Positions 17,466 through 26,022 of a stretch of 64,000 bases of DNA are shown piece by piece (the stretch's first letter is position 1; each line of letters begins with the position of its first letter). This stretch comes from CAVZTA01 sp963778025 (GTDB lineage: Bacteria; Chloroflexota; Limnocylindria; Limnocylindrales; CSP1-4): assembly GCA_963778025.1 (NCBI GenBank), contig CAVZTA010000006.1:124001-188000 (forward strand), written 5' to 3'. The translations under genes were made by a program, and so were the position numbers. The notes beneath the pieces were generated by a model. It saw only the letters and a list, made by a program, of their open reading frames with translations, was not told where the DNA came from and ran no database searches.

Positions 17466-18638
17466 GTGACTCGCCTCCAGGCCGTTCTTGCCCGGCTCGC
17501 GCCGTTCGCGGTGCTGGCCGTGGTGGCCCTGCTCCTCGCGGCGTGCGTGCCGGGAGTGGGCGGCCCGGGCGCCTCGGGCGGGCCGACGCCCGTGCCCAGC
17601 CAGGCGCCGCTCACGCCGGCGACACCCAGTGCCGACCCGATCAGCCTCTTCGCCTGGCTGTTCACGCCCATCTTCCAGGCGCTGTTCATCCTCCTGACGT
17701 TCCTCGATCAGGTCTCGGGGAATATCGCGATCGCGATCATCGTGATGACGATCATCCTCCGGCTGCTCCTCGTCCCGCTCTACCGGCGCCAGCTCGTCAG
17801 CTCGCGCCAGATGCAGCTCCTCCAGCCCGAGGTGAAGGAGCTCCAGCGGAAGTACAAGGGCGACCGCGTGAAGCAGCAGGCGGCCGTCCAGGAGTTCTAT
17901 CGCCAGCGCGGCATCAACCCCGCGGGTGGCTGCCTGCCGATCCTGCTGCAGTTCGGCCTGTTGTTGCCGATGTATTCGGTCATCAGCCAGGGCCTGACGA
18001 ACTACGACCCGAGCGCGATGTGGCACGTCTTCGGGATCAACCTGTTCCCGGGCATCACCTGCCCGCCCGCGCCGATCTTCAGTCCGACGACGGGGCACGT
18101 CCTGAACCCCTGCCTGAACCCCGTGGCGTTCGGCATCAACTGGAGCCTCCAGGAGCCGCTCACCACCGGCTTCTACATCGTCGGCTTCGGGATCTCGATC
18201 CTGGCCATCATCTCGTCGCTGCTGCAGCTCGTCGCATCGCGCATGACCCTGCCGCAGTCCGATCCCAAGGCGGACGACCCGAACGTCAAGGTGCAGCGGC
18301 AGATGGCGTACTTCCTGCCGCTGATCTCGATCCTCTACGGCGGCATCCTGCCGGCCGGCCTGTTCCTCTACTGGATCACGAGCACGATCATCCAGATCGT
18401 GCAGCAGTACCTGATCCTCGGCTGGGGCGGGATGTTCCCGCTGTTCGGCTGGTACCCCGACTTCGCGCGCAACCACTCGCCGCGATTCCCGGTGCGACCA
18501 CCCGAGCTGAAGCCAGCCATGCCCGGTCCATCGTCGAGCGCGGTGGAGCGCTCGAAAGCCGTCGACCGTGACCTCTCGGCCCGATCGACGGTGCGGCCCA
18601 ATCGATCGCGGAATGCGCGGCGAGGGAGACGACGCTGA
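17466..18638 (+). CDS. yidC: Membrane protein insertase YidC/Oxa1 (SpoIIIJ type, lipoprotein signal)
   Basis: The protein has 390 residues. It starts with a lipoprotein signal: a hydrophobic run ending LLLAAC, followed by a Gly/Pro/Ser linker. The YidC core follows: AIIVMTIILRLLLVPLYRRQ, then LQPEVKELQRKYKGD, then GGCLPILLQFGLLLPMYSVI, and the last helices ILPAGLFLYWITS. The lack of the large periplasmic domain marks the Gram-positive-type form. The basic tail (ending NRSRNARRGRRR) fits ribosome binding. The GTG at 17466 places the signal peptide at the N-terminus; longer frames would bury it. TGATG overlap with jag. Confidence 0.93.
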   Translation: MTRLQAVLARLAPFAVLAVVALLLAACVPGVGGPGASGGPTPVPSQAPLTPATPSADPISLFAWLFTPIFQALFILLTFLDQVSGNIAIAIIVMTIILRLLLVPLYRRQLVSSRQMQLLQPEVKELQRKYKGDRVKQQAAVQEFYRQRGINPAGGCLPILLQFGLLLPMYSVISQGLTNYDPSAMWHVFGINLFPGITCPPAPIFSPTTGHVLNPCLNPVAFGINWSLQEPLTTGFYIVGFGISILAIISSLLQLVASRMTLPQSDPKADDPNVKVQRQMAYFLPLISILYGGILPAGLFLYWITSTIIQIVQQYLILGWGGMFPLFGWYPDFARNHSPRFPVRPPELKPAMPGPSSSAVERSKAVDRDLSARSTVRPNRSRNARRGRRR

Positions 18639-19762
18639 TGAGCAGTTACCAGGAGTTCACGGGCAAGTCCGTCGAGGAGGCGCTGAAGGCCGCCCGGGAC
18701 GAGTTCGGGGTGGGCCTCCAGGACCTCGACTTCGAGATCCTGAGCCCCGGCAGTCGGGGCGTGCTGGGCATGGGCGCCGAGCCGGCGCGGATCGTCGCCG
18801 CGCCCCGGAGCGCGCTCGGTGGCGCGGCCCCCAAGCGCGAGGCGGCCGAAGCGAAGCCGCTTCCCGCCCCGCCGCCGCGCGACGATCGCTACGGCGACCG
18901 TGACCGCGACCGCGGCCCGCGCCGTGACGATCGGGGTGGCCGTGGCCGCTACGACGACCGCGGCCCGCGCCGCGACGACCGCCCGCGCACCGCCGCGCCC
19001 GCGGCCCCGGGCGATCGCTATGGCGCCGACAGGCCGTACGCCGACCGCCCGCGTGACGACCGCCCGCGCGACGACCGCCCCCGCGACGACCGCGCCGCCG
19101 CGAGCGACCGTCCCGATCGCGGCCCCCGGCGTGACGACCGACCGCCGCGCCGCGACGACCGCGCCCGCACTCGCGATGGCGCGCCCGCTGCGACCCGTGG
19201 CTCCGAGCTTTCGGCATCGGAGATCGCCGAGGTCACGACCGCACGCGGCTCCGTCGCCATGGAGCGCGCCGAGCTCGCGGCGGCCGAGGCGACGCCCGAG
19301 GCCCTCGACATCGGGCGCGAGATCCTCGAGACGCTCATGGCCCATCTGGGCTTCACCGACGTCACGATCGAGGTCCGGCAGGGCGAGACCAGCCGGCTGA
19401 ACGTCGTGGCCGGTGAGGCCGATCGCGATTCCCTGGGCTCGCTCATCGGGCGCAAGGGGGAGCGGCTGTCCGCCCTGCAGCATCTCGTGAACCTGCTGCT
19501 GTCGCGGAAGACCGGCGAGTGGACACGGGTGCTCGTCGACGTCGAGGACTACCGCGGTCGCCGGGAACGGCAGCTCCAGGAGCTCGCCCAGCGGGCGGCC
19601 GAGCGGGTCCACGAGACGGGCCGGATGCTCCAGCTCGAGCCCATGCCCGCTCTCGAGCGGCGCTGGGTCCACCTCGCCCTGCGCGAGATCCCGGGCGTCA
19701 CGACGCAGTCCATCGGCGAGGAGCCCAATCGCCGGATCGTCGTCCTGCCCGCCGAGAGCTGA
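18638..19762 (+). CDS. jag: RNA-binding protein Jag/KhpB
   Basis: The protein has 374 residues. The Jag-N domain is SSYQEFTGKSVEEALKAA (1-55). An extremely Arg/Asp-rich low-complexity linker occupies residues about 85-190, with many RDDRPRDDR-like units. The KH-II domain contains GSLIGRKGERLSALQHLVNL, and the R3H domain ends PMPALERRWVHLALR. It binds RNA and, in Firmicutes, affects cell division and sporulation. The linker is far longer than usual and probably disordered. It is preceded by GGGAG. The stop overlaps the next gene's putative CTG start. Confidence 0.92.
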   Translation: MSSYQEFTGKSVEEALKAARDEFGVGLQDLDFEILSPGSRGVLGMGAEPARIVAAPRSALGGAAPKREAAEAKPLPAPPPRDDRYGDRDRDRGPRRDDRGGRGRYDDRGPRRDDRPRTAAPAAPGDRYGADRPYADRPRDDRPRDDRPRDDRAAASDRPDRGPRRDDRPPRRDDRARTRDGAPAATRGSELSASEIAEVTTARGSVAMERAELAAAEATPEALDIGREILETLMAHLGFTDVTIEVRQGETSRLNVVAGEADRDSLGSLIGRKGERLSALQHLVNLLLSRKTGEWTRVLVDVEDYRGRRERQLQELAQRAAERVHETGRMLQLEPMPALERRWVHLALREIPGVTTQSIGEEPNRRIVVLPAES

Positions 19763-21396
19763 GCGCAACGGTTCCGGCGGGATCTGGCTCGGCCGGGGAG
19801 TCGACGGGGCTCGGGCGACTGACGCCGCTGGCGAAGCGACCCTGGTGGGAGCCCGGGGTCGTCTATCAGATCTACCCCCGCTCGTTCCAGGACTCCGACG
19901 GTGACGGTGTCGGCGACCTCCGGGGCATCACGGACCGGCTCGACCACCTCGTCTGGCTGGGCGTCGACGCCCTGTGGCTGTCGCCCATCTTCCGGTCGCC
20001 GATGCGCGACTTCGGCTACGACATCTCGGACTACCGCGATGTCGACCCCGTCTTCGGCACGCTCGACGACCTCGACCGGCTGATCACCGAGGCCCACGCT
20101 CGTGGCCTCAAGGTCCTGCTGGACTTCGTCCCCAACCACAGCTCGTCGGACCACCCGTGGTTCGTGGAGTCGCGCTCCTCGCGCACGAACCCGAAGGCCG
20201 ACTGGTACATCTGGCGCGACCCTGCGCCCGACGGCGGCCCGCCCAACAACTGGCTCGCGATGTTCAGCGGCGAGAGCGCCTGGGAATGGGTCCCCGAGCG
20301 CGGCCAGTACTACCTCCACTCGTTCCTCGCCGAGCAGCCGGATCTCGACTGGGCGAACCCCGAGGTCCGAGCCGCGATGCACGACGTGCTGCGGTTCTGG
20401 TTCCGGCGGGGCGTCGACGGCTTCCGGATCGACGTCCTGAACCTCATCGCCAAGGACCCGCAGCTGCGCGACGACCCACCCAACCCCGACTACCGCGAGG
20501 GCATGCACCTGCGCGAGCGGAATCGGTATCTCGGCGGCCACGACGGGCCCGACATCGGGGCGCGCCTGACCGAGCTCCGGGCGGTCGCCGACGAGTTCGA
20601 GGATCGCGTGCTCATCGGCGAGACCTATCTGCCGCTCGAACGGATCGTCGCCTATTACGGCACGGCCGACGCCCCGGGCATCCATCTGCCGTTCAACTTC
20701 CAGCTCATCCTGCTGCCGTGGGAGGCCGGCGCGTTACGCGACTGGATCACGCGCTACGACACGGCCTTGCGGGATGGGGCCTGGCCGAACTGGGTGCTGG
20801 GCAACCACGACCAGCCGCGGATCGCATCGCGCGTGGGCGAGGCCCAGGCACGGGTCGCCGCGCTGGTGCTGCTCACGCTGCGCGGCACGCCGACGATCTA
20901 CATGGGCGACGAGCTGGGCCTGCCGGGCCAGCCGGTCCCGCCCGACCGGATCGTCGACGTCGACGGACGCGACCCGGAGCGCACGCCGATGCGCTGGGAC
21001 GGGTCGGCGAACGCGGGCTTCACGACCGGCGAGCCGTGGCTGCCGATCGGCACGGACGTCGAGCGCCTGAACGTCGAGGCGGAGCGCGCCGATCCGCGAT
21101 CGATGCTGAACCTGCAGCGGCGGCTGCTGGCGCTGCGCCGGGCGCGCCCGGCGCTGGCGATCGGCGAGTGGGCGGATGTTCCGGCGCCGGACGGGGTGCT
21201 CGCGTACCGCCGAAGCGTCGCGGGACAGGCGCTGCTGGTCGTCGCCAACCTGACCGACCGTCCCCGCGACGTCGCGCTCCCCGCGGGAACATGGCGGGTC
21301 GTCCTCTCGACGGGCCTCGACCGGGAGGACGAGGCCCTGATCGACCGGCTGCCCGTCCGCGCCGACGAGGGGCTCATCCTCGAGCCGGCCGGCTGA
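19759..21396 (+). CDS. GH13 alpha-glucosidase (oligo-1,6-glucosidase-like)
   Basis: The catalytic barrel starts PWWEPGVVYQIYPRSFQDSD. Region motifs are DFVPNHSS, GFRIDVLNLI (nucleophile Asp), LIGETYLP (acid Glu) and VLGNHDQPR (third acidic residue). It ends with a short beta domain. It hydrolyses alpha-glucosidic bonds of small malto- or isomalto-oligosaccharides; exact specificity is uncertain. No ATG, GTG or TTG occurs in frame between the jag stop and the conserved domain. A GTG at 19519 would run 240 nt inside jag. The CTG at 19759 forms a CTGA overlap with the jag stop and is chosen; CTG at 19819 is an alternative. Confidence 0.87.
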   Translation: MSATVPAGSGSAGESTGLGRLTPLAKRPWWEPGVVYQIYPRSFQDSDGDGVGDLRGITDRLDHLVWLGVDALWLSPIFRSPMRDFGYDISDYRDVDPVFGTLDDLDRLITEAHARGLKVLLDFVPNHSSSDHPWFVESRSSRTNPKADWYIWRDPAPDGGPPNNWLAMFSGESAWEWVPERGQYYLHSFLAEQPDLDWANPEVRAAMHDVLRFWFRRGVDGFRIDVLNLIAKDPQLRDDPPNPDYREGMHLRERNRYLGGHDGPDIGARLTELRAVADEFEDRVLIGETYLPLERIVAYYGTADAPGIHLPFNFQLILLPWEAGALRDWITRYDTALRDGAWPNWVLGNHDQPRIASRVGEAQARVAALVLLTLRGTPTIYMGDELGLPGQPVPPDRIVDVDGRDPERTPMRWDGSANAGFTTGEPWLPIGTDVERLNVEAERADPRSMLNLQRRLLALRRARPALAIGEWADVPAPDGVLAYRRSVAGQALLVVANLTDRPRDVALPAGTWRVVLSTGLDREDEALIDRLPVRADEGLILEPAG

Positions 21397-21422
21397 CGCG
21401 CCGACGCCCGGACTCCGATCGG

Positions 21423-21580
21423 TCAGCCGGGCAGCTGCGGCCGGATCACCAGGCTGTAGCGGGTGCCGTCCGGCGCCTCGAGCGTGATGCCGCCGAGGCC
21501 ACCGATCGCGTCACCGGCACCCGTAACGGGGACTCGTCGGCCGGCGTGGGCGACGGGCAGGACGAAGGTCCTGTCGAGGA
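21423..21580 (-). pseudogene. Possible remnant of a gene 3' end
   Basis: In the 283-nt gap between the GH13 gene and the lipoprotein gene, the minus strand encodes a protein-like C-terminus: ITLEAPDGTRYSLVIRPQLP followed by Gly and a stop. The preceding residues are less protein-like, and no start or family is recognisable. It could be a truncated gene end or chance coding. Confidence 0.2.
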
Positions 21581-21678
21581 CCCCCGGATGTCCCGTTGTC
21601 GAGCCGCACCGCGTCACGGGACGATGCCGCGCGACCGTGGGCTGAGCCCCAGTGTGCCCCGCGGGTCGGAGGGAGTCC

Positions 21679-22872
21679 GTGCGCACCTCGTCACGCCTGT
21701 TCATCGCCGCGGTCCTGGTCGTCGCCGCCTGCGGCTCGGAGACGCCGACGGCATCACCGGCCGGCGCGACGCCGGTCCCATCGAGCGCGCCGTCGGCGAC
21801 CCCCGGCGCGACCGGGTCGGGCGGTCCGGTCGTCGCGCCCAGCGAGGCGCCCTCGACCGCGCCGCAGATCGACGTCCCGACGGCGTTCATCGCCGCGCTC
21901 GGCGATCCGGTCCGGCTCAGCGCGACGGTCGCGGGCACGTACACGACGAAGGCCGGCGCGACCGACGTCAGCGGCGAGTACCAGCAGGCCGGCCGCGACT
22001 ACCACCTGAAGCTCGTGATCGACCCAGCCCGGACCAAGCGCTCGCTCGAGTACACGATGGTGCTCGGCCAGCGCACCACGCCGGGCCGCGGCCTCGTCCT
22101 GCGCTCCGATCTGCCGGCCGGCAGCACGACGCTCGCGTCGATCCTCGATGCGCTGACGGGCGTCACGGACATGGGCGACGGCTCCGACGTCTTCCCGGGC
22201 GCCCGGCGCCTCGCGCCCGACGCGTCGATCACCACCCCGCTCGACTTCCTGGCGGCGTTCACGCCTGAGGCGGCGAAGGCGACCCCGACGGTGCAGCTCT
22301 TCGCCGGTGCCGATGGGACGCCCCAGGGCGTCCTGGCGACCGCCTCGTGGACGGGCAAGACCACCGGCAAAGGCAGCCTCGAGCTGCGGTTCTCGATCAG
22401 CGGCGGGAGCTCGGGCGCCGCGATCGCGCCGCCGGCGGACGTGTACAAGCTCTACACGTCGAAGCGCTACAAGCTGAACCTGGCGATCCCGACGGGCTGG
22501 GAGGTCGAGCCCGGCAAGGACGGCAACACCTTCGACAAGATCATCGGGGACGGCGACCAGTACCTGCACGTCTACCGCGGGCGCCTCGAGGGTGGCTCGC
22601 TGAACGAATGGACCACGATCTACACCCGGGGCGAGCGGAAGGACTACCCGAAGCTCAAGCAGGGCAAGAACGTCGTCACGAAGCTCGCCGGGATCCGGGC
22701 CCGTCGCGTCACCTTCAGCGGCACCATCGACGGCGACAAGGTCAACGAGCAGATGGTCGTGGCCGTGCGCAACGGCTACTACTACGTCCTCGTGTTCAGG
22801 ATCTACCTGTCGGACGCCGCGGCCGTCACGTCGACGCTGGACCCGATCCTCAAGTCGTTCCGCTACCCGTAG
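21679..22872 (+). CDS. Lipoprotein of unknown function
   Basis: The protein has 397 residues. The start is a GTG at 21679 with GGAGGGA four bases upstream. A signal peptide with lipobox VLVVAAC is followed by about 45 residues rich in Ala/Pro/Ser/Thr. A first domain (residues 70-250) resembles an LppX/LprG-like all-beta fold in style (STTLASILDALTGVTDMGDG). A second domain (260-397) has YKLNLAIPTGWEVEPGKDGN and YYYVLVFRIYLSD, in the manner of PsbP-like modules. Both assignments are impressions, not firm. It is convergent with the GntR gene and overlaps its end by 23 nt. Confidence 0.75.
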   Translation: MRTSSRLFIAAVLVVAACGSETPTASPAGATPVPSSAPSATPGATGSGGPVVAPSEAPSTAPQIDVPTAFIAALGDPVRLSATVAGTYTTKAGATDVSGEYQQAGRDYHLKLVIDPARTKRSLEYTMVLGQRTTPGRGLVLRSDLPAGSTTLASILDALTGVTDMGDGSDVFPGARRLAPDASITTPLDFLAAFTPEAAKATPTVQLFAGADGTPQGVLATASWTGKTTGKGSLELRFSISGGSSGAAIAPPADVYKLYTSKRYKLNLAIPTGWEVEPGKDGNTFDKIIGDGDQYLHVYRGRLEGGSLNEWTTIYTRGERKDYPKLKQGKNVVTKLAGIRARRVTFSGTIDGDKVNEQMVVAVRNGYYYVLVFRIYLSDAAAVTSTLDPILKSFRYP

Positions 22873-23509
22873 CCTCGCCCAGGACCGCCGCCGCGCCCTC
22901 GCGCAGGTGCTCGCGGATCGCGTCGACGTCGCCGGCCGCGAGCCGGTGGGCGAGCACCCGGTGGTGGTCGACCATCCGCTCGGGCCCCCAGGCTCCCCGG
23001 AGCTGCAGCAGGAACAGCCGCTGCTCGGCCGCGAGGGCCGCGTAGGCCCGCTCGATCCGGGCGCTGTGCGCTGCCGCGACGATGGCGGCGTGCAGGTCGT
23101 CGTGCGCGCGATCGATCGTGCGACGGTCGGGTGGCTGGGTCGCACAGGCCGCCGTCAGCCGGGCGAGCGCTGCTGCGACCTGGTCGTGGAGCTCCTCGGG
23201 CGAACGCTCCAGCGCCAGATGAGCCGCCTCGACCTCCAGCGCCGTCCGGAGCTCCCACAGGCCGATGAGCCCGTCGCGATCGAGCGACGCGACCGACGCG
23301 CCCCGGTCGGGCTCGAGGCGCACCAGCCCGTCGCCCGCGAGCGCCCGCAATGCGGCACGGACCGTGTGGCGCGAGACGCCGTACGTCTCGACGAGCTCCG
23401 CCTCGCGCAGCGGACGGCCGGGCGCGAGGTCGCCGTCGAGGATGCGATCTCGCAGGGCCGCCCGGACCTCGTCGATGACGGAGGCGCGCCGGAGCGGGGT
23501 CGTCGTCAC
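22850..23509 (-). CDS. GntR family transcriptional regulator (FCD subfamily)
   Basis: The protein has 219 residues. The winged helix (1-70) contains EVRAALRDRILDGDLAPGRP, AELVETYGVSRHTVRAALRA and GDGLVRLEPDRG. An all-helical FCD effector domain follows, with HDDLHAAIVAAAHSARIERA and the metal-ligand-like histidines in MVDHHRVLAHRLAAGD. The GTG start overlaps the stop of the EamA permease gene (GTGA), so the two are co-transcribed. The palindrome at 24427 just upstream of the permease gene is a candidate autoregulatory operator. Confidence 0.9.
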   Translation of the reverse strand: MTTTPLRRASVIDEVRAALRDRILDGDLAPGRPLREAELVETYGVSRHTVRAALRALAGDGLVRLEPDRGASVASLDRDGLIGLWELRTALEVEAAHLALERSPEELHDQVAAALARLTAACATQPPDRRTIDRAHDDLHAAIVAAAHSARIERAYAALAAEQRLFLLQLRGAWGPERMVDHHRVLAHRLAAGDVDAIREHLREGAAAVLGEATGSGTT

Positions 23510-24417
23510 GGGTCGAGCCCCGCGGTCACGGGGCGGAGGCGCGGACGGGCGCGTGGGATCGCCAGGACGAGCAGCCCCGTGAGCACCAACGCGGCCCCCG
23601 CGAGCCCCAGGCCCTGCACGTGCTCGCCAAGGATGAGGATCCCCAGGACCGTCGCGGTGACCGGCTCGGCCAGGACGATGGTCGTCGCCTCGGCGGCCTG
23701 CACGTGCCGGAGACCCCGCGCGAAGAGGATGTAGGCGACCGCGGTCGGCAGCAGCCCGAGGTAGAGGACGAGCAGGGCGGGTCGGGCGTCCGTGACGATC
23801 CGGTCGCCGCCCGAGACCGCCAGGACCGGCGCCAGGAGGATCGCCGCGGTGCCGAACGTGGCGCCCATCACGCCCACGGGGGGACGCCCGCCGGCGATCA
23901 GGCGGCGCGCGACCACGGCGTAGATCGCGTAGCCGGTCCCGGCCACGATGGCCAGCCCCAGCCCCGGCGCCGAGATCGTCGTGTCCGCGCCGCTGGCCAG
24001 CGTGAGCGCCACGACGCCCGCCATCGCGAGCGCCGTCGCGATGACCCATCGACCGCCGGGCGACCGTCCCTCGAGCCGCCACTCGATGAGCCCGGCGACG
24101 ATCGGCCCGCTGCCGATGGCCACGACGGTGCCGACGGCGACGCCGGTCATCGTCAGCGCGCTGAAGAACGCGAGCTGGTAGATGGCGACGCCGGCCCCCG
24201 CGAGCAGGACCCAGCCCATCGGCCACGTCCACGACCGGTTCGCGCCGCCCGGCCTCCACCCGCCGGCGACCGCCGCGAGCGCCGCGAGGACGATGCCGCC
24301 GACCACGATCCGGCCCGCGCCGATCGCCAGCGGCGATCGGCCGTCGGCCAGCAGCGCCTGGGCGGTCCCGGTGGTCCCGAACAGGATGGCGGCCAGGAGG
24401 AGCTGCAGGCGCGGCAT
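23506..24417 (-). CDS. EamA/DMT-family transporter
   Basis: A permease of about 303 residues with ten helices made of two EamA repeats. Repeat 1 begins LLLAAILFGTTGTAQALLA and repeat 2 GLGLAIVAGTGYAIYAVVAR. The end of repeat 2 has the typical EPVTATVLGILILGE. The family exports amino acids or other small metabolites. The chosen start MPRLQLLL leaves the palindromic element 24427-24441 upstream; an earlier ATG at 24435 would place that element inside the gene. It is co-transcribed with the GntR regulator. Confidence 0.88.
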   Translation of the reverse strand: MPRLQLLLAAILFGTTGTAQALLADGRSPLAIGAGRIVVGGIVLAALAAVAGGWRPGGANRSWTWPMGWVLLAGAGVAIYQLAFFSALTMTGVAVGTVVAIGSGPIVAGLIEWRLEGRSPGGRWVIATALAMAGVVALTLASGADTTISAPGLGLAIVAGTGYAIYAVVARRLIAGGRPPVGVMGATFGTAAILLAPVLAVSGGDRIVTDARPALLVLYLGLLPTAVAYILFARGLRHVQAAEATTIVLAEPVTATVLGILILGEHVQGLGLAGAALVLTGLLVLAIPRARPRLRPVTAGLDP

Positions 24418-24426
24418 CGGAGGATT

Positions 24427-24441
24427 GTTCCACAATGGAAC
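24427..24441. promoter_or_regulatory. Candidate GntR operator (perfect palindrome)
   Basis: GTTCCACAATGGAAC has two perfect 6-bp arms around CAA. It lies 10 nt upstream of the EamA start in the eamA-gntR operon. GntR/FCD proteins bind short palindromes of this size near their own promoters. The assignment is inferred from position and symmetry. Confidence 0.5.
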
Positions 24442-24479
24442 GATTTCACCAGCAGGTGAGCGCGAGCGGCGGACACATC

Positions 24480-24512
24480 GAAGCCCCGGACGGAGGAGGA
24501 GTCCGGGGCTTC
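24480..24512 (-). terminator. Strong hairpin downstream of tmRNA
   Basis: GAAGCCCCGGAC and GTCCGGGGCTTC form a perfect 12-bp stem with a 9-nt loop, beginning 11 nt after the tmRNA 3' end. It has no U-run, as in many GC-rich genomes. It may also serve the opposite, EamA side. Confidence 0.65.
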
Positions 24513-24522
24513 GGATGATGAC

Positions 24523-24897
24523 TGGTGGAGATGGGGGAGGGTCGAACTCCCCGTCCAGGACCCTTCGTCAGGAACCACTACGAGCGTGTCCGATGCTTTG
24601 TCGTCGACCGGCGGGCCGCCCATCGGCAGGCTGCCCGTCGGTCCAGTCACGTGCCCCTAGATCGGGCTTGACTCCGGACTACGCGACGCTCATCCGGATC
24701 GCAGTCCCGCTAAGTGACGCTTCCACCATCCGCGGGACGGGGATGGCTTCCACGCTCACCTTACCGCCTAAGCGGCGAGGGCGAGAGCAGGCTGGCGGTT
24801 GCCAGGTACTTCGTTTTGCTGCCTTTTAACGAGGCCAGAGCAGCATCCTCGGCTCGCGCTTCCTGACAGCCAAGCCCTGTCGAAACCACACATCCCC
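24523..24897 (-). ncRNA. ssrA: Transfer-messenger RNA (tmRNA)
   Basis: It rescues stalled ribosomes with SmpB (29400). The 5' end GGGGATGTGTGGTTTCGACAG (24897 downward) pairs with the 3' end CATCTCCACCA (ending 24523) to form a 7-bp acceptor stem with one G-U pair. The T-arm GTTCGACCCTCCCC is present and CCA is encoded. The 375-nt length is normal. The tag reading frame ends ALALAA followed by TAG at 24770-24768, with NEVPGNRQP before it. In this frame the upstream codons are CAG CAA, not the usual Ala/Gly resume codon, so the exact tag start is unresolved. Confidence 0.95.
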
Positions 24898-24984
24898 ACA
24901 GGTGCCGGAATGGCTGTCCGGTCCCTGAATCCTATCCTGTGAGGACGCTGAAGCCAAGTGGGTCGACGGTGTCGGCAGGCCGTC

Positions 24985-25960
24985 AGTCGAGCTCGCCCAG
25001 GAGCCGCTGCAGCTCCGGCAGGACCTCGGTCTCCCAGCCGAGCGTGTTCTGGCGGTGGCTCTCGCGACCCACGGAAGCCGGTCTCGAACAGGCGGATCTC
25101 CGTCCGCCGTCGTCGAGCGGCGGAACAGCCACTCCGAGCGCAGGACCTCCGCGCGTCGGCCAGCGGGCACGTCGGCGGCTGATCGTCCAGCTCCACGCGA
25201 GGTACGCGCGGCGGGACGACGGCCGTCGATCCGGACCGCGTGCCGGCCTTCCGTCGGCCACTCGAACCAGCGGTCGGAGCCGGACCCATGCGCAGGTCGC
25301 GCCCCGTGCCCCACCGGCGGCGAACTCGGCGAGTTCGATGAACGCCTGCCAGACGCGTTCGACCCGGACCGGAGGCGGTAGGTGCGGCGGATCCCGACCT
25401 GCCACGGTTCGTGGGCGACGAACGCCGCGAGCTCGCCCAGCTGGCTGACCCAGCCTTCGACGTTGCCGAACGCGCGCTGCCTGTCGGCGACGCAGAGCCC
25501 GTCAAGCGGTCCCGGCCGGACAGCGGCCGCGAATGCGCGTCGTCGGTCGGCGGACGAACGACCGCTCGACACCGGGCCCGTCGCGGCCTTGAGCGTCTCG
25601 ACGAGCCCCGCCTCCTGGGCGGCGGTGCAGGAGCGTCCTGAACGAGCCGGCGACGGTGGCGGTGTCCACGATGTCCTTGAGCTCCGCTGCCGCGGCGTCG
25701 CTGAGGGCCGCGAGACGCGATCCCACGCCTCGGCGTCGGGCGTAGCCAGTCGTCGACGGCCGGAGCGGGCCGGGACGAGCTCGGAGCGGCGGCGGCCGGC
25801 CCGTGCGCGCGGACGACGCCGCGACGGCGAGGGCGTCGAGATGCTTGGTCACCGCCGACGCGTGATCGGCAGGCCGGCGCATGATCGGGACAGACCGTCC
25901 GTGCGCAGCCGCTCGAGGAGGCGGCGGCGCGTCGGGCGGCGACGGCATCGAAGACCGTTC
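24985..25960 (-). pseudogene. Decayed gene, probably an HTH regulator fused to an SRPBCC/AHSA1-like domain
   Basis: No intact gene occupies 24,900-26,020. Protein-like stretches lie on the minus strand in order but in different frames. HASAVTKHLDALAV (about 25,850) looks like an ArsR-type recognition helix. EGWVSQLGELAAFVAHEPWQ follows, then RVERVWQAFIELAEFAAGG (SRPBCC start). IRLFETGFRGSRE and LGWETEVLPELQRLLGELD at the end resemble an AHSA1 C-terminus. At least three to four frame changes are needed, more than in the other interrupted genes here. Real decay is therefore more likely than sequencing error alone. The domain assignment is inference from short stretches. Confidence 0.4.
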
Positions 25961-26022
25961 GCCCGTCCCTTCGAACGCGCCCGGCCGCTTGGATTGCAAC
26001 GCGGGCGGATACGCTGGGCGCG

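Noticed and set aside
18890..19200. Repeats in jag as a possible CRISPR or tandem repeat array
   Set aside because: They are short, imperfect, in-frame RDDR codon repeats inside a protein-coding gene with no spacer structure.
19519..19758. GTG at 19519 as start of the GH13 gene
   Set aside because: It would overlap jag by 240 nt, and the added residues are Arg/Pro-rich with no resemblance to the family.
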